Shown: in pieces, positions 17,468 to 30,400 of the stretch
Layout of the letters: each line of letters opens with the position of its first letter
Numbering within the stretch: the stretch's first letter is position 1
DNA from: a virus
Length of the DNA stretch: 64,000 nucleotides
IMG/VR virus record: IMGVR_UViG_3300028581_002181
Span: 1 to 64,000 of that record
Direction: 5' to 3' (one strand)
Program-made: the position numbers and the translations under genes
The notes under the pieces: model-generated
Seen by the model: only the letters and a program-made list of their open reading frames with translations
What the model was told of the DNA's origin: nothing
Database searches by the model: none

Positions 17468-20400
17468 TGGCTTACGATAACAATCAAGAAGAATCTACTC
17501 TACCAACAGCATCTGAAAATTCCAGCAAACGAAAATCCAGCAATTTGTTGCCAAGATTTTTTAGAACTCCTACCAACAATAAATTTCTATACAGCACACT
17601 GGATCAACTGTTGAATCCAGGCACAGTGGAAAAAATCAGTGCTTTCTATGGCAGAAAAACAGCCAAAGCATTTGTGCCCAATGACAGTTATGTGCAAGAA
17701 GTCAATGATGATCGACAAAATTATCAATTAGAACCAGTAGTGGTTCGCAGAGACAATCTCAACAACGTGACATTCTACAAAGACTATGTGGACTACATCA
17801 ATCAAATCAAAAGTTTGGGTGGTGTTGTGGACAACCACAGCGTGTTAAATGCACAGGAGTACTACAGTTGGAATCCCAACATTGACTGGGACAAATTTGT
17901 AAATTTTAGAGAGTACTATTGGCTGACCTATGGTCCCGATCCCATCACCATCACAGGATTGCAGCAGCAGGTACAGAGCACCTACACAGTCACGCTGAGT
18001 GATAATCAGGACAATGTGGCCTATCTTTTAACACCAGATGGTCAAACAGTTAATGCCACCATCACATTGTACAGAGGCATAACTTATCGTTTTGATATCA
18101 ACACTCCAGGCTTGCCATTCACTATTAAAACTGCAAGAACTTTGGATGAAGATTTTTTATTTGCTGAATCTCCCAACGGTGTAAGTGATCAAAACATAGA
18201 GCAGGGAGTGATAACTTTTGTGGTGGATCAAAACACACCCGACACTTTATATTATGTGGCTGCTAATGATATCAATGCACATGGATTGATAAAAGTGGCC
18301 AACATTGAAGAAAACAGTGAAATAGATGTGGAAAAAGAGATCATAGGCAAGAAAAATTTCACTCTAAACAATGGTATTGCACTTTCCAACGGTATGAAAG
18401 TAAATTTCAAAGGCAATGTTACTCCTGTAAAATATGCACAGCATGATTGGTATGTGGAAGGAGTTGGTACGGCTATTGAGTTGGTCAATGAGCAAGATCT
18501 AGCAGTGCCCAACGACATTGCAGATGAAAATTTAGAAACATTTGATGATGCAGAAGGATTTGACAGAGCCACTTATGATATTGACGACACTGCTGCTGAT
18601 GTGAAAGATTACATTGTTATTAAAAAAAATTCTTTGGATAAAAATCCATGGAGTAGAGCCAACAAATGGACACACAAATCAGTGCTGCAAGCGGTGGCCA
18701 ACTACAATGGAGTATCATTGGATGTGGATGAAACATTGAGAGCCAAACGACCCATCATAGAGTTTGATGCTGGTTTAAAATTGTATCAGTTTGGTACATT
18801 TGCCAAACAGAGTGTGGATGTGGTGGATACATTCACCACTGATGTGTTTTCCGACATAGAAGGAGCCACAGGCTACAATGTGGATGGCGTGGACCTAGTG
18901 GACGGCATGAGAATACTGGTGACTGCAGACACAGATGTACTGGTCAAAAACAAAATATTTCAAGTTAACATTATAAACTTTGGCGGAGACGGTGATCCCA
19001 CCAATAAACAAATTGCATTGACTGAACCCACTGATTGTCAACCTTTGGAAAATGAAGTGGTATTAATCCTTAATGGTGAAGTCAATCAAAGTAAAATGTT
19101 TTATTTTGATGGACAATCTTGGAAAACAGCACAATCAAAAATTTCAAATAATCAAGCACCATTGTTTGATCTATGTGATAGTACAGGATCGAGTTTTAGT
19201 GACACACAAAAATATTTCAGTACAAATTTTTTAGGCAATAAAGTTTTTAGCTATAGAATTGGCACAGGTGTTAATGACTCAGAACTAGGTTTTCCGCTAT
19301 CATATAGAAATGTCAATAATGTGGGTGACATAGTGTATGATTTTAATCTTTTAACGGATTCTTTCACCTATCAACAAGGTGACACATTGATACAAAAAAA
19401 CACAGATGTGGGATATTTAAAAAAATACAGCTCAAGAACATCAAAAAAATACACACATGGTTGGATCAAAGCTGCAAGTAACAGCAGGCAGATGGTGATA
19501 AGACAATACTTTGGTCAAGAACAAAGCAACGATTTTGCCATTGATCAGTATGCACACAGTGGGTTGATTCAAAATTTAATTCTTAAAGTCTATGTGGATG
19601 GTCAATTATTACAATCCAGTCAATTTACCACTTTTACAAACAATAATGTGCTGTATGTTCGATTGGTAAAAAAATTGCAAGAAAATCAATCAATAGTTTT
19701 CAAAACACACTGCAATGAACCAAAAACTTCTTTGGGTCATTATGAGATACCAATCAATTTACAAAACAATCCTCTCAATTCTAATATTACCAGTTTCACT
19801 TTTGGTGAAGTAAACAACCACACAAACAGCATAGTTGAAAATCTAGATACTTTTGTAGGAATTAATCCAGGATCTAACAATCTAAGAGATCTGGGAGATG
19901 TGACAATGTATGGCACTCAATTTGTGCAACACAGTGCACCAATCAATTTGGCTCTGTATCATGTTGCAGAAAAACAAGCCAATGTGGTCAAAGCAGTTGC
20001 CTACGCTGCTAAAGAATATGACAAATTTAAAAAATTATTTTTGCAAACTGCTGAAAATTCTGGCTTTGGCGGCACAGTGCGTGAACATGTGGATCTCATA
20101 ATGCAAAACATTAATGCTGATAAAAACGCTAATATGCCTTTTTATTTCAGTGATATGATTCCTTATGGAGCTGCAAAAAAATTATCTTACAAAGTGTACG
20201 ATGACAGCAATATATATTTTGCTTTGAGTCAAATATTCAGCATGAACACACTGAGCACCAAAGCAGTGCAGGTGTATTTGAATGGTGCACAATTGTTGCA
20301 TGGCATAGATTACAGTTTCAATAATGAAAATTTTTGTGTAATTTCAAAAGCATTAGTAGTTGATGATTTAGTTGAAATATTTGAATACGAAAGCACTATA

Positions 20401-23400
20401 GGTAATCATGTGCCACCTACACCAACCAAATTAGGTTTATATCCTAGATATCAACCAAAGATATATCAAGATGACACACTGATTGATCCAGTAGCTATGA
20501 TCCAAGGACATGATGGCAGTTTAATGGTAGCTTTTGGCGACTATCGAGATAACTTGTTACTGGAATTAGAAAAAAGAATTTACAATACTATTAAAGTTGA
20601 ATACAACAAAGATATTAGAAACATACATGATTTTATTCCAGGAGCATACAGAGATAAGGGATATAAAATTGAAAATATTAATCAATCAATTATAGATGAT
20701 TTTATCCGATGGAATAGTTTAGCAGGCGCATCAGATTACACAATTAATTTTTTCTATGATAGTTTGAATGATTTTACCTATAATCACTCCCACATGCTGT
20801 CTCCCGAAGGAAAACCATTGCCAGGATTTTGGAGAGCCGTTTACAAACAAGCCTATGACACAGATAGACCACACAGTCATCCTTGGGAGATGTTGGGCTT
20901 CAGCGAGCAGCCCACTTGGTGGAACCAAGTGTATGGTCCAGCACCCTACACCAGTGACAACTTGATTCTTTGGGAAGACCTTCAGGCTGGTGTGATCAGA
21001 CAACCAGGCAAAAAATTAGTGTATGACAGTAGATACAAACGCACTGATCTATTAACACATCTACCTGTGGACGAAGATGGTAATTTACTCAGTCCCATGG
21101 AAAGTAATTACGCAAAAAATTTTATTTTAACTTTGTCCACTGAAAATTTTAAATTTGGAGATCATGCACCAGTAGAGACTGCTTGGAGACGCAGTTCCAA
21201 CTATCCTTTTGCTGTGTTAAAAGCAATGATATTGAATAGACCTGCCTTCACTATGGGCGTAAATTTTGACGTATCAAGAATTTCTAAAAATATCACTGAT
21301 GAAATAATAAACAATGTGACTGAAAAAAGAATTACTTTAAAAGATTTAATTTTTCCTAACAGTCAAAAAGATGAAAATTTAGTTTTAACGTCAGGCATAA
21401 TCAACTACGTTGCAGATTACATTAAAACAGATGTGTTAACAAATTATCAAAATTATAAGCAATCATTGACAAGTCTCACACAACAATTGGGATTTAGAGT
21501 GAAAGGATTCACGGAAAAAGAAAAATTTAAATTATTGTTGGACAGTAGATCTCCATTGAACAAAAGCAATGTGTTTGTGCCAGACGAAAACTATGACATA
21601 CATTTGAATGTCAGCTCGCCGATTGAAGTGCTGTCATACAGTGGTGTAGTTATTGAAAAACTTCCTAAAGGATTTGTGATCAAAGGATATGATTCCAACT
21701 ATCCTAAATTTAATTATTTAGAACCAGTGAAAAAAACAGATGATCCAATTAAAAAAGTTGGTGCTGTCAGCAGTCAGTATGTTGTATGGACTGTGGGCAA
21801 ACGTTATTCAGCCACGCAAATAGTGCAGTTTCAAGATCAATATTATGCAGTGAAGATAGATCATTTCAGTGGCAATGCATTTGATAATGCAAAGTATCAG
21901 AGATTGCCAGCCTTGCCAACTGAAGGTGGAGTTGTTGCTACGTTTAGTAAAAATTTTTCCAAAACTATTTCTACAATTGATTACGGCACAGTATTGTCTA
22001 AAGAACAAGATGTGGTTGATTTTTTATTAGGATATTCTGCATATCTTGAATCCAAAGGTTTTATTTTTGATAGTTTTAATAAAGAAATTAACACTGTAGA
22101 AAATTGGAGTTTAAGCGCACAAGAGTTTTTATTCTGGACCACACAAAACTGGAGATCCGGAGCAGTGTTAGCCTTAAGTCCTGCAGCCAATGCGTTGAAA
22201 TTAAAAACGCAATACACCGTGGCAGATAATGTGTTTGATAATTTTTATGATTATGCAGTATTAAGAGCAGATGGTGTAAAAATATTAAAACAAAGACTAC
22301 AAGTGGTTCGTCAAGGCAATGACTTTACATTGAACACAAAAAATACCAATGAAGGAATTTATTTTGTAAAAATTCCGTTGATACAAAAGGAGCACGTGGT
22401 ATTAATAGACAATATCACTGTGTTCAACGATGTAATTTATGATTTAGCTCCAGGATACAGACAAGAACGTATCAAAGTCATAGGGTATGTGGTCAGTGAT
22501 TGGAATGGATCTTTAGACGTGCCAGGATTTGTGTATGATGAAGTAATTGTGAAAGAATGGCAGACTTACACAGATTATGCCATGAGCGATGTGGTCAAAC
22601 ACAAAGAATTTTTTTACAGCGCTAATGTGAATGTGAAAGGTAATGATATTTTTGAAGATGAATTTTGGACTAGGTTAGATCAACGACCTGTGAGCATTCT
22701 TAGACCAAATTTTGAATACAAAACCAATCAATTTGGTGACTTCTATGATTTGGACACAGATAATTTTGATGTGGGACAGCAAAAATTAGCACAACATTTG
22801 ATAGGTTATCAAAAGAGAGAATATTTACAGAACATTATCAATGATGATGTGGCGCAATATAAATTTTATCAAGGATTCATACAGGACAAAGGCACCAAGA
22901 ACGCACTGAGCAAATTGTTTGACTCATTGGCAAGTGCTGACAAAGACAGTATTGAATTCTATGAAGAATGGGCAATTAGAACTGGACAGTATGGTGCAGC
23001 ACAAGCATTTGATGAAGTGGAATATCTATTAGACGAAAAAAAATTTAGACTAAATCCGCAACCTGTGTTGTTGACTGATGATCCTACACCATCAGATCCT
23101 GATTTTGTGGTGCGAGTTAAATCTGATGAAACTTATTTACAATCATTGAATTACAATCACAGACCATTTCCTGTGAAAACTAGCACAGAAGAATATATTA
23201 AAACAGCTGGCTTTGTGGATCCAGAAGATGTGGATTTTACATTTAAATCTTATGATGACATACTTGCCATAGACACAACACAATTAAAATTTGGACAATA
23301 TGTGTGGATAGGATTTTTTCAACAAAGTTGGAACATTTATAAACATGTCAAAACAGAATTTAAAGTGCTCGTAGTAGAAGAACAAAATAATTTGGTTATT

Positions 23401-24414
23401 GTGACCACCGATTTGCCTGCAGCGTTGAATGTGAATGACATAATTTCTGTGACCATACCACAACTCGACTCCACACAGTTGTTTAAAGTGAAAAGTGTTG
23501 CGTTGGACAAAATCACTTGTGAAAAAAATGGCGTCACACAGAAGACAACCAACGATGGATCTTCATTTGGATTTCTAGGTAAATTTATCAGCAACAAGTT
23601 GAGCAATCTTCAAAGTATTAACAGCAAAGCCAGTGAACTTGCTGGATTCAAAGACAATGATTTATTTTGGATAGAAAACAACAATCTTAATGATTGGGTA
23701 GTGTTAAAAAATAAAAAAACTTTTCAAAAACATCAACATATTACAAATTGGAACACTGTCAGCAGCGGCTCTTATGGACAAAGCATAGCAGTGGATCACA
23801 GCAACAACGTGATGGTGGTGGCAGATAAAAATATTGGACTGTACGTGTATCAGCGTGGCAGCAATGGAGGTCAATTCACTCTGAGACAAGTGATAGACGT
23901 GCCACAGAACATATGGACAGGCACAGCAGACTTTGGAGCGGCAGTAGATATCAGCCCAGATGGCAAATACATAGTGGTAGGTGCTCCCAAAGCCTCCCAA
24001 GTTCGATCCTATTACAAAGGTGTGTACAATGTGAGCGCATCGTATGCTGTGGGTGACATAGTGCTGCACAAACAACAATTATGGAGTGTGGTGAATCCGG
24101 TATTGGGCCAAGACCCTTCAGTGGACTTTACCACATTCAGTGCCACCAGTTTTTGGAGTGAAGCTGAATATGATGCAGGCACAAACAGTTATCCTGAAAT
24201 CAAACAAATGATCACAGGCAATTACACATTCGCAGGCGTGGGTGCTGACCACATTTTGATCAGAGCCACCACAGATCAATACAGAGGCAGTGCAGTGGGC
24301 GACACTTTGGTATTGTACTGGAACAATTTGACCACAGAATATCCCGCAGGCAACACACCATTCAATGGCACAGCAGTGGGCATAAACAAAGCGTTTATTA
24401 TGGACCGCATTTGA
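17467..24414 (+). CDS. Giant structural/tail protein, N-terminal part of a frameshifted gene
   Basis: The 2,315-residue product follows gp6, where marine T4-like phages encode a very large structural protein of 4,000-5,000 residues. The start is typical: LLPRFFRTPTNNKFLYSTLD, then YNQI-type segments and ENFREYYWLTYGP-like text (NFREYYWLTYGPDPI). The end (about residues 2095-2190) contains FG-GAP/integrin-type propeller text, FGAAVDISPDGKYIVVGAP. It ends abruptly with FIMDRI* at 24412-24414, whereas the next frame continues YYGPHLIDEKIDEI without a break. I treat it as the front part of one protein. Probably exposed on the virion. Confidence 0.7.
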   Translation: MAYDNNQEESTLPTASENSSKRKSSNLLPRFFRTPTNNKFLYSTLDQLLNPGTVEKISAFYGRKTAKAFVPNDSYVQEVNDDRQNYQLEPVVVRRDNLNNVTFYKDYVDYINQIKSLGGVVDNHSVLNAQEYYSWNPNIDWDKFVNFREYYWLTYGPDPITITGLQQQVQSTYTVTLSDNQDNVAYLLTPDGQTVNATITLYRGITYRFDINTPGLPFTIKTARTLDEDFLFAESPNGVSDQNIEQGVITFVVDQNTPDTLYYVAANDINAHGLIKVANIEENSEIDVEKEIIGKKNFTLNNGIALSNGMKVNFKGNVTPVKYAQHDWYVEGVGTAIELVNEQDLAVPNDIADENLETFDDAEGFDRATYDIDDTAADVKDYIVIKKNSLDKNPWSRANKWTHKSVLQAVANYNGVSLDVDETLRAKRPIIEFDAGLKLYQFGTFAKQSVDVVDTFTTDVFSDIEGATGYNVDGVDLVDGMRILVTADTDVLVKNKIFQVNIINFGGDGDPTNKQIALTEPTDCQPLENEVVLILNGEVNQSKMFYFDGQSWKTAQSKISNNQAPLFDLCDSTGSSFSDTQKYFSTNFLGNKVFSYRIGTGVNDSELGFPLSYRNVNNVGDIVYDFNLLTDSFTYQQGDTLIQKNTDVGYLKKYSSRTSKKYTHGWIKAASNSRQMVIRQYFGQEQSNDFAIDQYAHSGLIQNLILKVYVDGQLLQSSQFTTFTNNNVLYVRLVKKLQENQSIVFKTHCNEPKTSLGHYEIPINLQNNPLNSNITSFTFGEVNNHTNSIVENLDTFVGINPGSNNLRDLGDVTMYGTQFVQHSAPINLALYHVAEKQANVVKAVAYAAKEYDKFKKLFLQTAENSGFGGTVREHVDLIMQNINADKNANMPFYFSDMIPYGAAKKLSYKVYDDSNIYFALSQIFSMNTLSTKAVQVYLNGAQLLHGIDYSFNNENFCVISKALVVDDLVEIFEYESTIGNHVPPTPTKLGLYPRYQPKIYQDDTLIDPVAMIQGHDGSLMVAFGDYRDNLLLELEKRIYNTIKVEYNKDIRNIHDFIPGAYRDKGYKIENINQSIIDDFIRWNSLAGASDYTINFFYDSLNDFTYNHSHMLSPEGKPLPGFWRAVYKQAYDTDRPHSHPWEMLGFSEQPTWWNQVYGPAPYTSDNLILWEDLQAGVIRQPGKKLVYDSRYKRTDLLTHLPVDEDGNLLSPMESNYAKNFILTLSTENFKFGDHAPVETAWRRSSNYPFAVLKAMILNRPAFTMGVNFDVSRISKNITDEIINNVTEKRITLKDLIFPNSQKDENLVLTSGIINYVADYIKTDVLTNYQNYKQSLTSLTQQLGFRVKGFTEKEKFKLLLDSRSPLNKSNVFVPDENYDIHLNVSSPIEVLSYSGVVIEKLPKGFVIKGYDSNYPKFNYLEPVKKTDDPIKKVGAVSSQYVVWTVGKRYSATQIVQFQDQYYAVKIDHFSGNAFDNAKYQRLPALPTEGGVVATFSKNFSKTISTIDYGTVLSKEQDVVDFLLGYSAYLESKGFIFDSFNKEINTVENWSLSAQEFLFWTTQNWRSGAVLALSPAANALKLKTQYTVADNVFDNFYDYAVLRADGVKILKQRLQVVRQGNDFTLNTKNTNEGIYFVKIPLIQKEHVVLIDNITVFNDVIYDLAPGYRQERIKVIGYVVSDWNGSLDVPGFVYDEVIVKEWQTYTDYAMSDVVKHKEFFYSANVNVKGNDIFEDEFWTRLDQRPVSILRPNFEYKTNQFGDFYDLDTDNFDVGQQKLAQHLIGYQKREYLQNIINDDVAQYKFYQGFIQDKGTKNALSKLFDSLASADKDSIEFYEEWAIRTGQYGAAQAFDEVEYLLDEKKFRLNPQPVLLTDDPTPSDPDFVVRVKSDETYLQSLNYNHRPFPVKTSTEEYIKTAGFVDPEDVDFTFKSYDDILAIDTTQLKFGQYVWIGFFQQSWNIYKHVKTEFKVLVVEEQNNLVIVTTDLPAALNVNDIISVTIPQLDSTQLFKVKSVALDKITCEKNGVTQKTTNDGSSFGFLGKFISNKLSNLQSINSKASELAGFKDNDLFWIENNNLNDWVVLKNKKTFQKHQHITNWNTVSSGSYGQSIAVDHSNNVMVVADKNIGLYVYQRGSNGGQFTLRQVIDVPQNIWTGTADFGAAVDISPDGKYIVVGAPKASQVRSYYKGVYNVSASYAVGDIVLHKQQLWSVVNPVLGQDPSVDFTTFSATSFWSEAEYDAGTNSYPEIKQMITGNYTFAGVGADHILIRATTDQYRGSAVGDTLVLYWNNLTTEYPAGNTPFNGTAVGINKAFIMDRI
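24390..24414 (+). other. Frameshift site splitting the giant structural gene
   Basis: The upstream frame reads A-F-I-M-D-R-I-stop. The next frame is open on both sides and reads through Y-Y-G-P-H before LIDEKIDEI. Restoring one base in the ATTATGG stretch gives AFI?GPHLIDEKIDEI and joins both halves. No good slippery heptamer is present, so a real one-base deletion or an assembly error is likelier than programmed frameshifting. Confidence 0.65.
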
Positions 24415-27400
24415 TTGATGAAAAAATTGATGAAATTATCAACATAGATTTGATCATTACTGCTCCCACAGTGGGTGATGTGTTGAACACTGATAGCGCC
24501 AACGGCACAGTGGCATATATTTTTACTCAAGGCACTCAATCTATCATATATTTAAAAGATGTCACAGGTAATTTAACAGATGCTGCTCAAATAAAATTAG
24601 GGCCAACTCCAGTGGGTGATTATACTCGCGTGTTATTGGAAGATTACGACAGTGTGGCTGGATGGTGGAAAATAGATGTGCCGTCACCAGGAACCACATC
24701 AGGACAGTCTGACAACAAAAAATCACTGGTGGTGAGAGACATTATCAAAGCAGGTGATCCACGCACAGCTTTCTTGTATTTCAACAGTTTGGATACACAA
24801 CAAGCACAATCAATATTGCCAACTGTGATCACACCTGCCAGTCAGTTGAGCATCTTGAGTTATTACAAGACAGAATCTATCCCTGGTTACAGCATCTACA
24901 CAGGAGATATATTTGACAATAGATTCTTAGTGAGGGCGCCTAAATCTATGAGTGATGTGCTGCCCACTGCTACCTATGATGAAGTGGGAATTTGGTTCAA
25001 TACCATACAGACAGGAATACCTCCTGTGGTGACTGAGCCCACTGCTTTGGATTTACCTTTTGAGGATCTCAATGGTGTGAAAGAAATAATTGATGTATGG
25101 AATGGATTTTTGAGAGTGCTGGCACAACCAGATGGTTTGGGAACATTCTATGTGCCCACAGTGGGTGACACAGTGCAGGATGATGCCACAGGCAGTCAAG
25201 CAGAAGTCACTTATGTTAAAGTGATTGGTTTTAATCTATTACAAATATACATCAAAAACAAAACTGGATCCTTCAGTGTGGGCACTGACTTTGGTCCGCC
25301 AGTCAATTTGACATTGATCGGCACGCCCAATAGAACTGTGGGAGTGATTCAACGCAGTGAATTGGAAGATGCAGTGGTGGGCTCATTGTTTGTGTTTAAT
25401 AATCCATCTGTGCTAACTCCAATCAGCAACAGCGCATATCATTTTATAAATGGTTTGGAATATTATCTGTATCAAGATATCACACAGGATGGAGTGAGCA
25501 GACAGGCCAGTGTGCCAGCACGCACCAACAGAGACTATAAACAAACTTTCAATATACCAGCTGGATTGGGCTACAATTCAGGATTGACTGAGCAAGGAAT
25601 ATTCATGGTGTACCAGCGTCAGCGCAACAATAGCTACACATTGTATCAATCTTTCATAGTGCCGCAAGCACAGCCTGCAGCATTATCAGCAGAAGGAAAT
25701 TTTCTTGGATTGGGCACATCTGTCAAAATGAGACAGAACAATAATGTGATAACTCTTTATGTGGGCACAGCTTCCACCAATGGTGGAGCCAGTGCTGGTA
25801 GATTGTACTTTGTTAAAAAGGCTGCAAGTATTCCAGACTGGCATTTGAATGTGAATCCATTATACACAGGATTGTTTGATGTCACAGAAACTTACTACAC
25901 CAATGATTTGGCAGCATACAACGATGTCATATACAAAAGTTTGACCATACAAGGTCCTGGAAGTTTCAATGCAATATTTTGGGAAGAACAACCCGAAGGC
26001 ATTGACTATTTGGGATTCGTGCCACCAGGACCAATACCAGGATCACCCTCATTTCCCACAATTGAAGGAGACAGCACACAGAACATACAATCAGTGACGT
26101 CTTTTGGTTCTGCTTTTGATGTGAACGATTCAGGATCAGTGCTTGCAGTGGCCATTGACGATCTAGTGGACTCTTCTGTGCAAAAAAAACTAGTGGTGTA
26201 TAGATTGAACAACAATAGATATCAATTTGCACAAACTCTTACATCACCAGACAGTGGAGAAGACAATTCGGAATTTGCAAGCAAAATAGCTGTGAGCAAC
26301 AATGGCATGTTCATAGCTGTGTCTAGTCCTAAAGCTGATCAAGTTGTCACAGATGGTGGAGTGGTATACTTGTACAAACAGATCAATGGTGTGTTTCAAA
26401 CAGTGCAAACGCTAACAAGTCCACAGCCCAAAGCCACAGAAAGATTTGGAAACAATTTAGATTTTGATGGTAACACATTGGTTGTGTCCAGTCTCAACGG
26501 TGACACAGAATTAAATTTCAGTCTGGATCAAGGACTAACGTATTTTGACAAAGGTGCCACCACATTTAACACCAAAATTTACAACACAGGGTCAATCTAT
26601 GTGTATGAAAATTACAATGACGTGCTGATATATGCTAATGAATTCAGTGTGAATAATACCAATCTATCTGAATTTGGAAAAAATTTAAAAATTATTGACA
26701 ACCATGTGTATGCATCTTTGCCTTATTATATGAATGATCTGTCATCTCCTAATACAGAAGGATTAATAATTGATTTTAGAAAATCTACAGATTCAAACAC
26801 ATGGGTCAATCATAAATCTCCAATGTACACAGTGGATCTACACAAAGTTAAATCCATCTTTTTATACAATGTTAAGACTAAAAAATTAATTTCAAAATTG
26901 GATTATTTAGATCCTATACAAGGAAAAATTGCTGGCACTGCCGAACAAGAATTATATTACAAAACCAATTATGATCCAGCAATCTACACCAATGGACAGG
27001 CAGGAGTCACAGTGGATGTACAAACCAGTTGGAGCAAAGAACAAGTGGGTAGATTGTGGTGGGATTTGAGCACTGTAAAATTTTATAATGCATATCAAAA
27101 TAATATTATTTTTGCTAATAATTATTGGAACAAGATATTTCCAGGATCATCCATAGATGTGTGTGAATGGGTTGAATCCACTTATACTCCACAAGAATGG
27201 AATGCATTGGCCAGCAGTAATTCTGCAGCATCTGTGCTGGCTGGCATAAGCGGCACTGCTCGTTACAACACAGCAACTTATGCTGAAAGACGTGTGTATG
27301 ACTATATTTCAAAAAGTTTTAGCGTTAGATATTATTTTTGGGTAAAAGATAAAAAAACTTTACCTAATATAGAAGGCAGAAAAATTACTGCATTTGATGT

Positions 27401-30400
27401 AGCACAATTAATAGAAGATCCAAGAAAACAATTTTATAGACATGTGACATTATTGAGCGATAATAAATTTTCATTATATCATGTTTCCAACTTATTAGAA
27501 AATCAAGATATTGCTATTAATTTTAATTTTTGGAATATTGAAGATAAAAATATTAATATTCACAATCAATATCAATTAATAAGTGATGGCGTCAGTTACA
27601 GTAGACCCAACAAAGAAATAGAGTCTGTGTGGTTTAATAGTTTAATTGGATATGATGAAAATTTCCGCACAGTGCCAGACGAAAAACTCAGTATCAAATA
27701 CAAATATGGCACATTGAGAAAACCAAGACAAAGCTGGTTTATAAATCGTATTGAAGCATTAAAGCAATTGATTGAAAGAATCAATGCAGTTTGCAGTAAA
27801 AATTTAATAGTTTATAACAATGATATCAGTAGGTTATCAGAATCTCAAATAAAACCCAGCAGTGTGAAAAGATTATATGACCTTAGCAAAGATTCATTTG
27901 CTGATTTAGCTTTTGTGGGCACAGCCAATGTAACTCCAGCAGTGCTGACGCCTGTGATTGTAGATGGAAAAATAATTACAGTGAACATTGCTACTCCTGG
28001 CAGTGGGTACAAAGTGGTACCAACTTACAAAATAGTAGATCCCAGCAACACTGGATCAGGAGCCGAATTAACACTGACAATTAACGTGTCTGGACAAATT
28101 ACCAGTGTCACTGTCAATCGCAGTGGCAGCAATTACAGCAGCAACACACGCATAGAAGTAAGAAAATTCAGTGTGCTGATTGAATCTGACGAAAACGTGA
28201 ACGGCAAATGGGCCATTTACAATTGGGATGAAGAAGAAAACATTTGGAACAGAAGCATATTGCAAGCCTATAATGTAAATTCATTCTGGAATTATGTGGA
28301 CTGGTACGCTGAAAATTATGGAAAATTTACAGAAATAGATTACAGTATTTCAGACAGTTACAAATTACAACTAATAAATGATGAAATTGGTGACATAGTA
28401 AAAATTGAAAATATAGGCACTGGTGGATGGATATTGTTGGAGAAAATAGACAATAAACCAGATGTAGATTACACTATCAATTACAAAACTGTGGGTAGAC
28501 AGAATGGCACCATACAGTTTTCTAATCAATTGTTTGATTTTACATCTTCTGTCACAGTAGGGTTCAACAATACCAGTTATGATTTAAACACATATGATTA
28601 TCAACCCATTACAGAAACCAGAATCATATTGGAGACCATAAGAGATTATATTTTTATTAATGAGTTAGAGATTGAATACAATCAACTATTTTTTGCTAGT
28701 CTTAGATATGTGTTTTCTGAGCAGTCGTCAGTGGACTGGGCATTCAAAACCAGTTTTGTAAAAGGCAAACATAATGTGGGAGAATTATCTCAAAAAGTAG
28801 TGTATAAAAATGATAATTTAGAAAATTATCAAGATTATATTGATGAAGTAAAACCTTACAAAACTAAAGTTAGAGAATACATCAGTGCTTATGAATTACT
28901 CGACAATGATCCTACTGGTGTAACTGATTTTGATTTGCCTGCCACTTATAATTCTCAAACAAATAAAATAGAAGTAAGTGTTGCAAAAATTGCCAATAAT
29001 CAAATAAATGGATACAATCTCACAAACACATATCCCAACAAGCATTGGTTGGATAATTTAGGTTTTAAAATAAAAGAAATTAAAATTTCTAATTCAGGCA
29101 GTGGATATTTGGGCGTGCCTGTGTTGCATATTTTAGGCGGTGGAGGCACAGGTGCTGCTGCTAAAGCATACGTGACCAATGGAAGAGTTATACGTATCGA
29201 AATCATCAGTCAAGGATCAGGATACACATCAGCTCCTACAATTAGCATCCAAGGCACACTGAGTGCAGGAGGCATTACTGCCACTGCTGTGGCCATATTG
29301 GGTGACTCTTTGATCAAATCCACACACATCAGAGTAAAATTTGATAGAACCACTGGCACATTATTAATCAATGATCTTGTGAGAACCGAAAATTTTGTAG
29401 GCACAGGTAATCAACCAAAATTTTTATTAAAATGGCCTATCAATTTAAAATCTAACAAGATCACAGTAACAGTGAATCAAAGAAGAGCTTTGTTTAGTGA
29501 ATACATTTATAACAATGCAGAAGATACCAGCAAATCCTATCTGCGTTCTAAAGGTTTTGTTGCGTTTAATCAGCCTCCAGCATTGGGTAGTTCAATCCAA
29601 ATACAATATGAAATTGATGCCAATGTGTTGCAAACTCAAGATAGAGTGAATTTGCTGTATAATCCTACCACAGGTCAGCTAGGCAAAGATCTAGCTCAAT
29701 TGATTGATGGTATAGACTATGGCGGAGTAGAGGTACGCAGTTTTTCATTTGGTGGAGGCACAGGTTGGGACGCTGACCCTTATTTTAGTTCCACTTGGGA
29801 TACCTATGATACCACATTTGAAGATGAAGTGTTTAGATTGGATGGCAGCACCAACACTTTTGTGCTGAGTCAGCCATTGGCAGCAGGAGTCAATTATAAC
29901 ATTTACAAAAACGGCGTAAGAATAGACGATCCTAACTATGGCACACTTCAACCAGTGAGTAATCCTAATGCACTGATGAAAACTATTGTGGGTGATGGCA
30001 GCACCACTGTGGTACAAATTGACGAGCAAATTATCCCCACAGTGAACAATGATTTAATTGTTATTCGTAAATCCACCAGCGATGGAAGTTTCTTACCAGA
30101 TCCTGATGCATACGATACATTATTACAAGGAGGTGATTTAACCTACAACACTGCCACAGGAATACTGGCACAAGACATCATTGTGGATGGTGATGGATTT
30201 GTAACACCTACCACCAGCAAAGGTCCAGAAGAACTAGTTCCAGGACAAGTGTTGGACACTGTGGACATACAAGTGTATGACAGATCAGGAGAAACCGGCA
30301 GCAGAATCAACAGTTACAACTACAGAGGCAATGGCACCACCACTACATTTGTCATAGACTCACTGCCACAGAGTCAAGAAGGTGTATTTGTGAAGGTCAA

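Noticed and set aside
24390-24411. Programmed frameshift in the giant gene
   Set aside because: The codons GCG-TTT-ATT-ATG give no re-pairing in the -1 frame; a mutation or assembly error explains it better.
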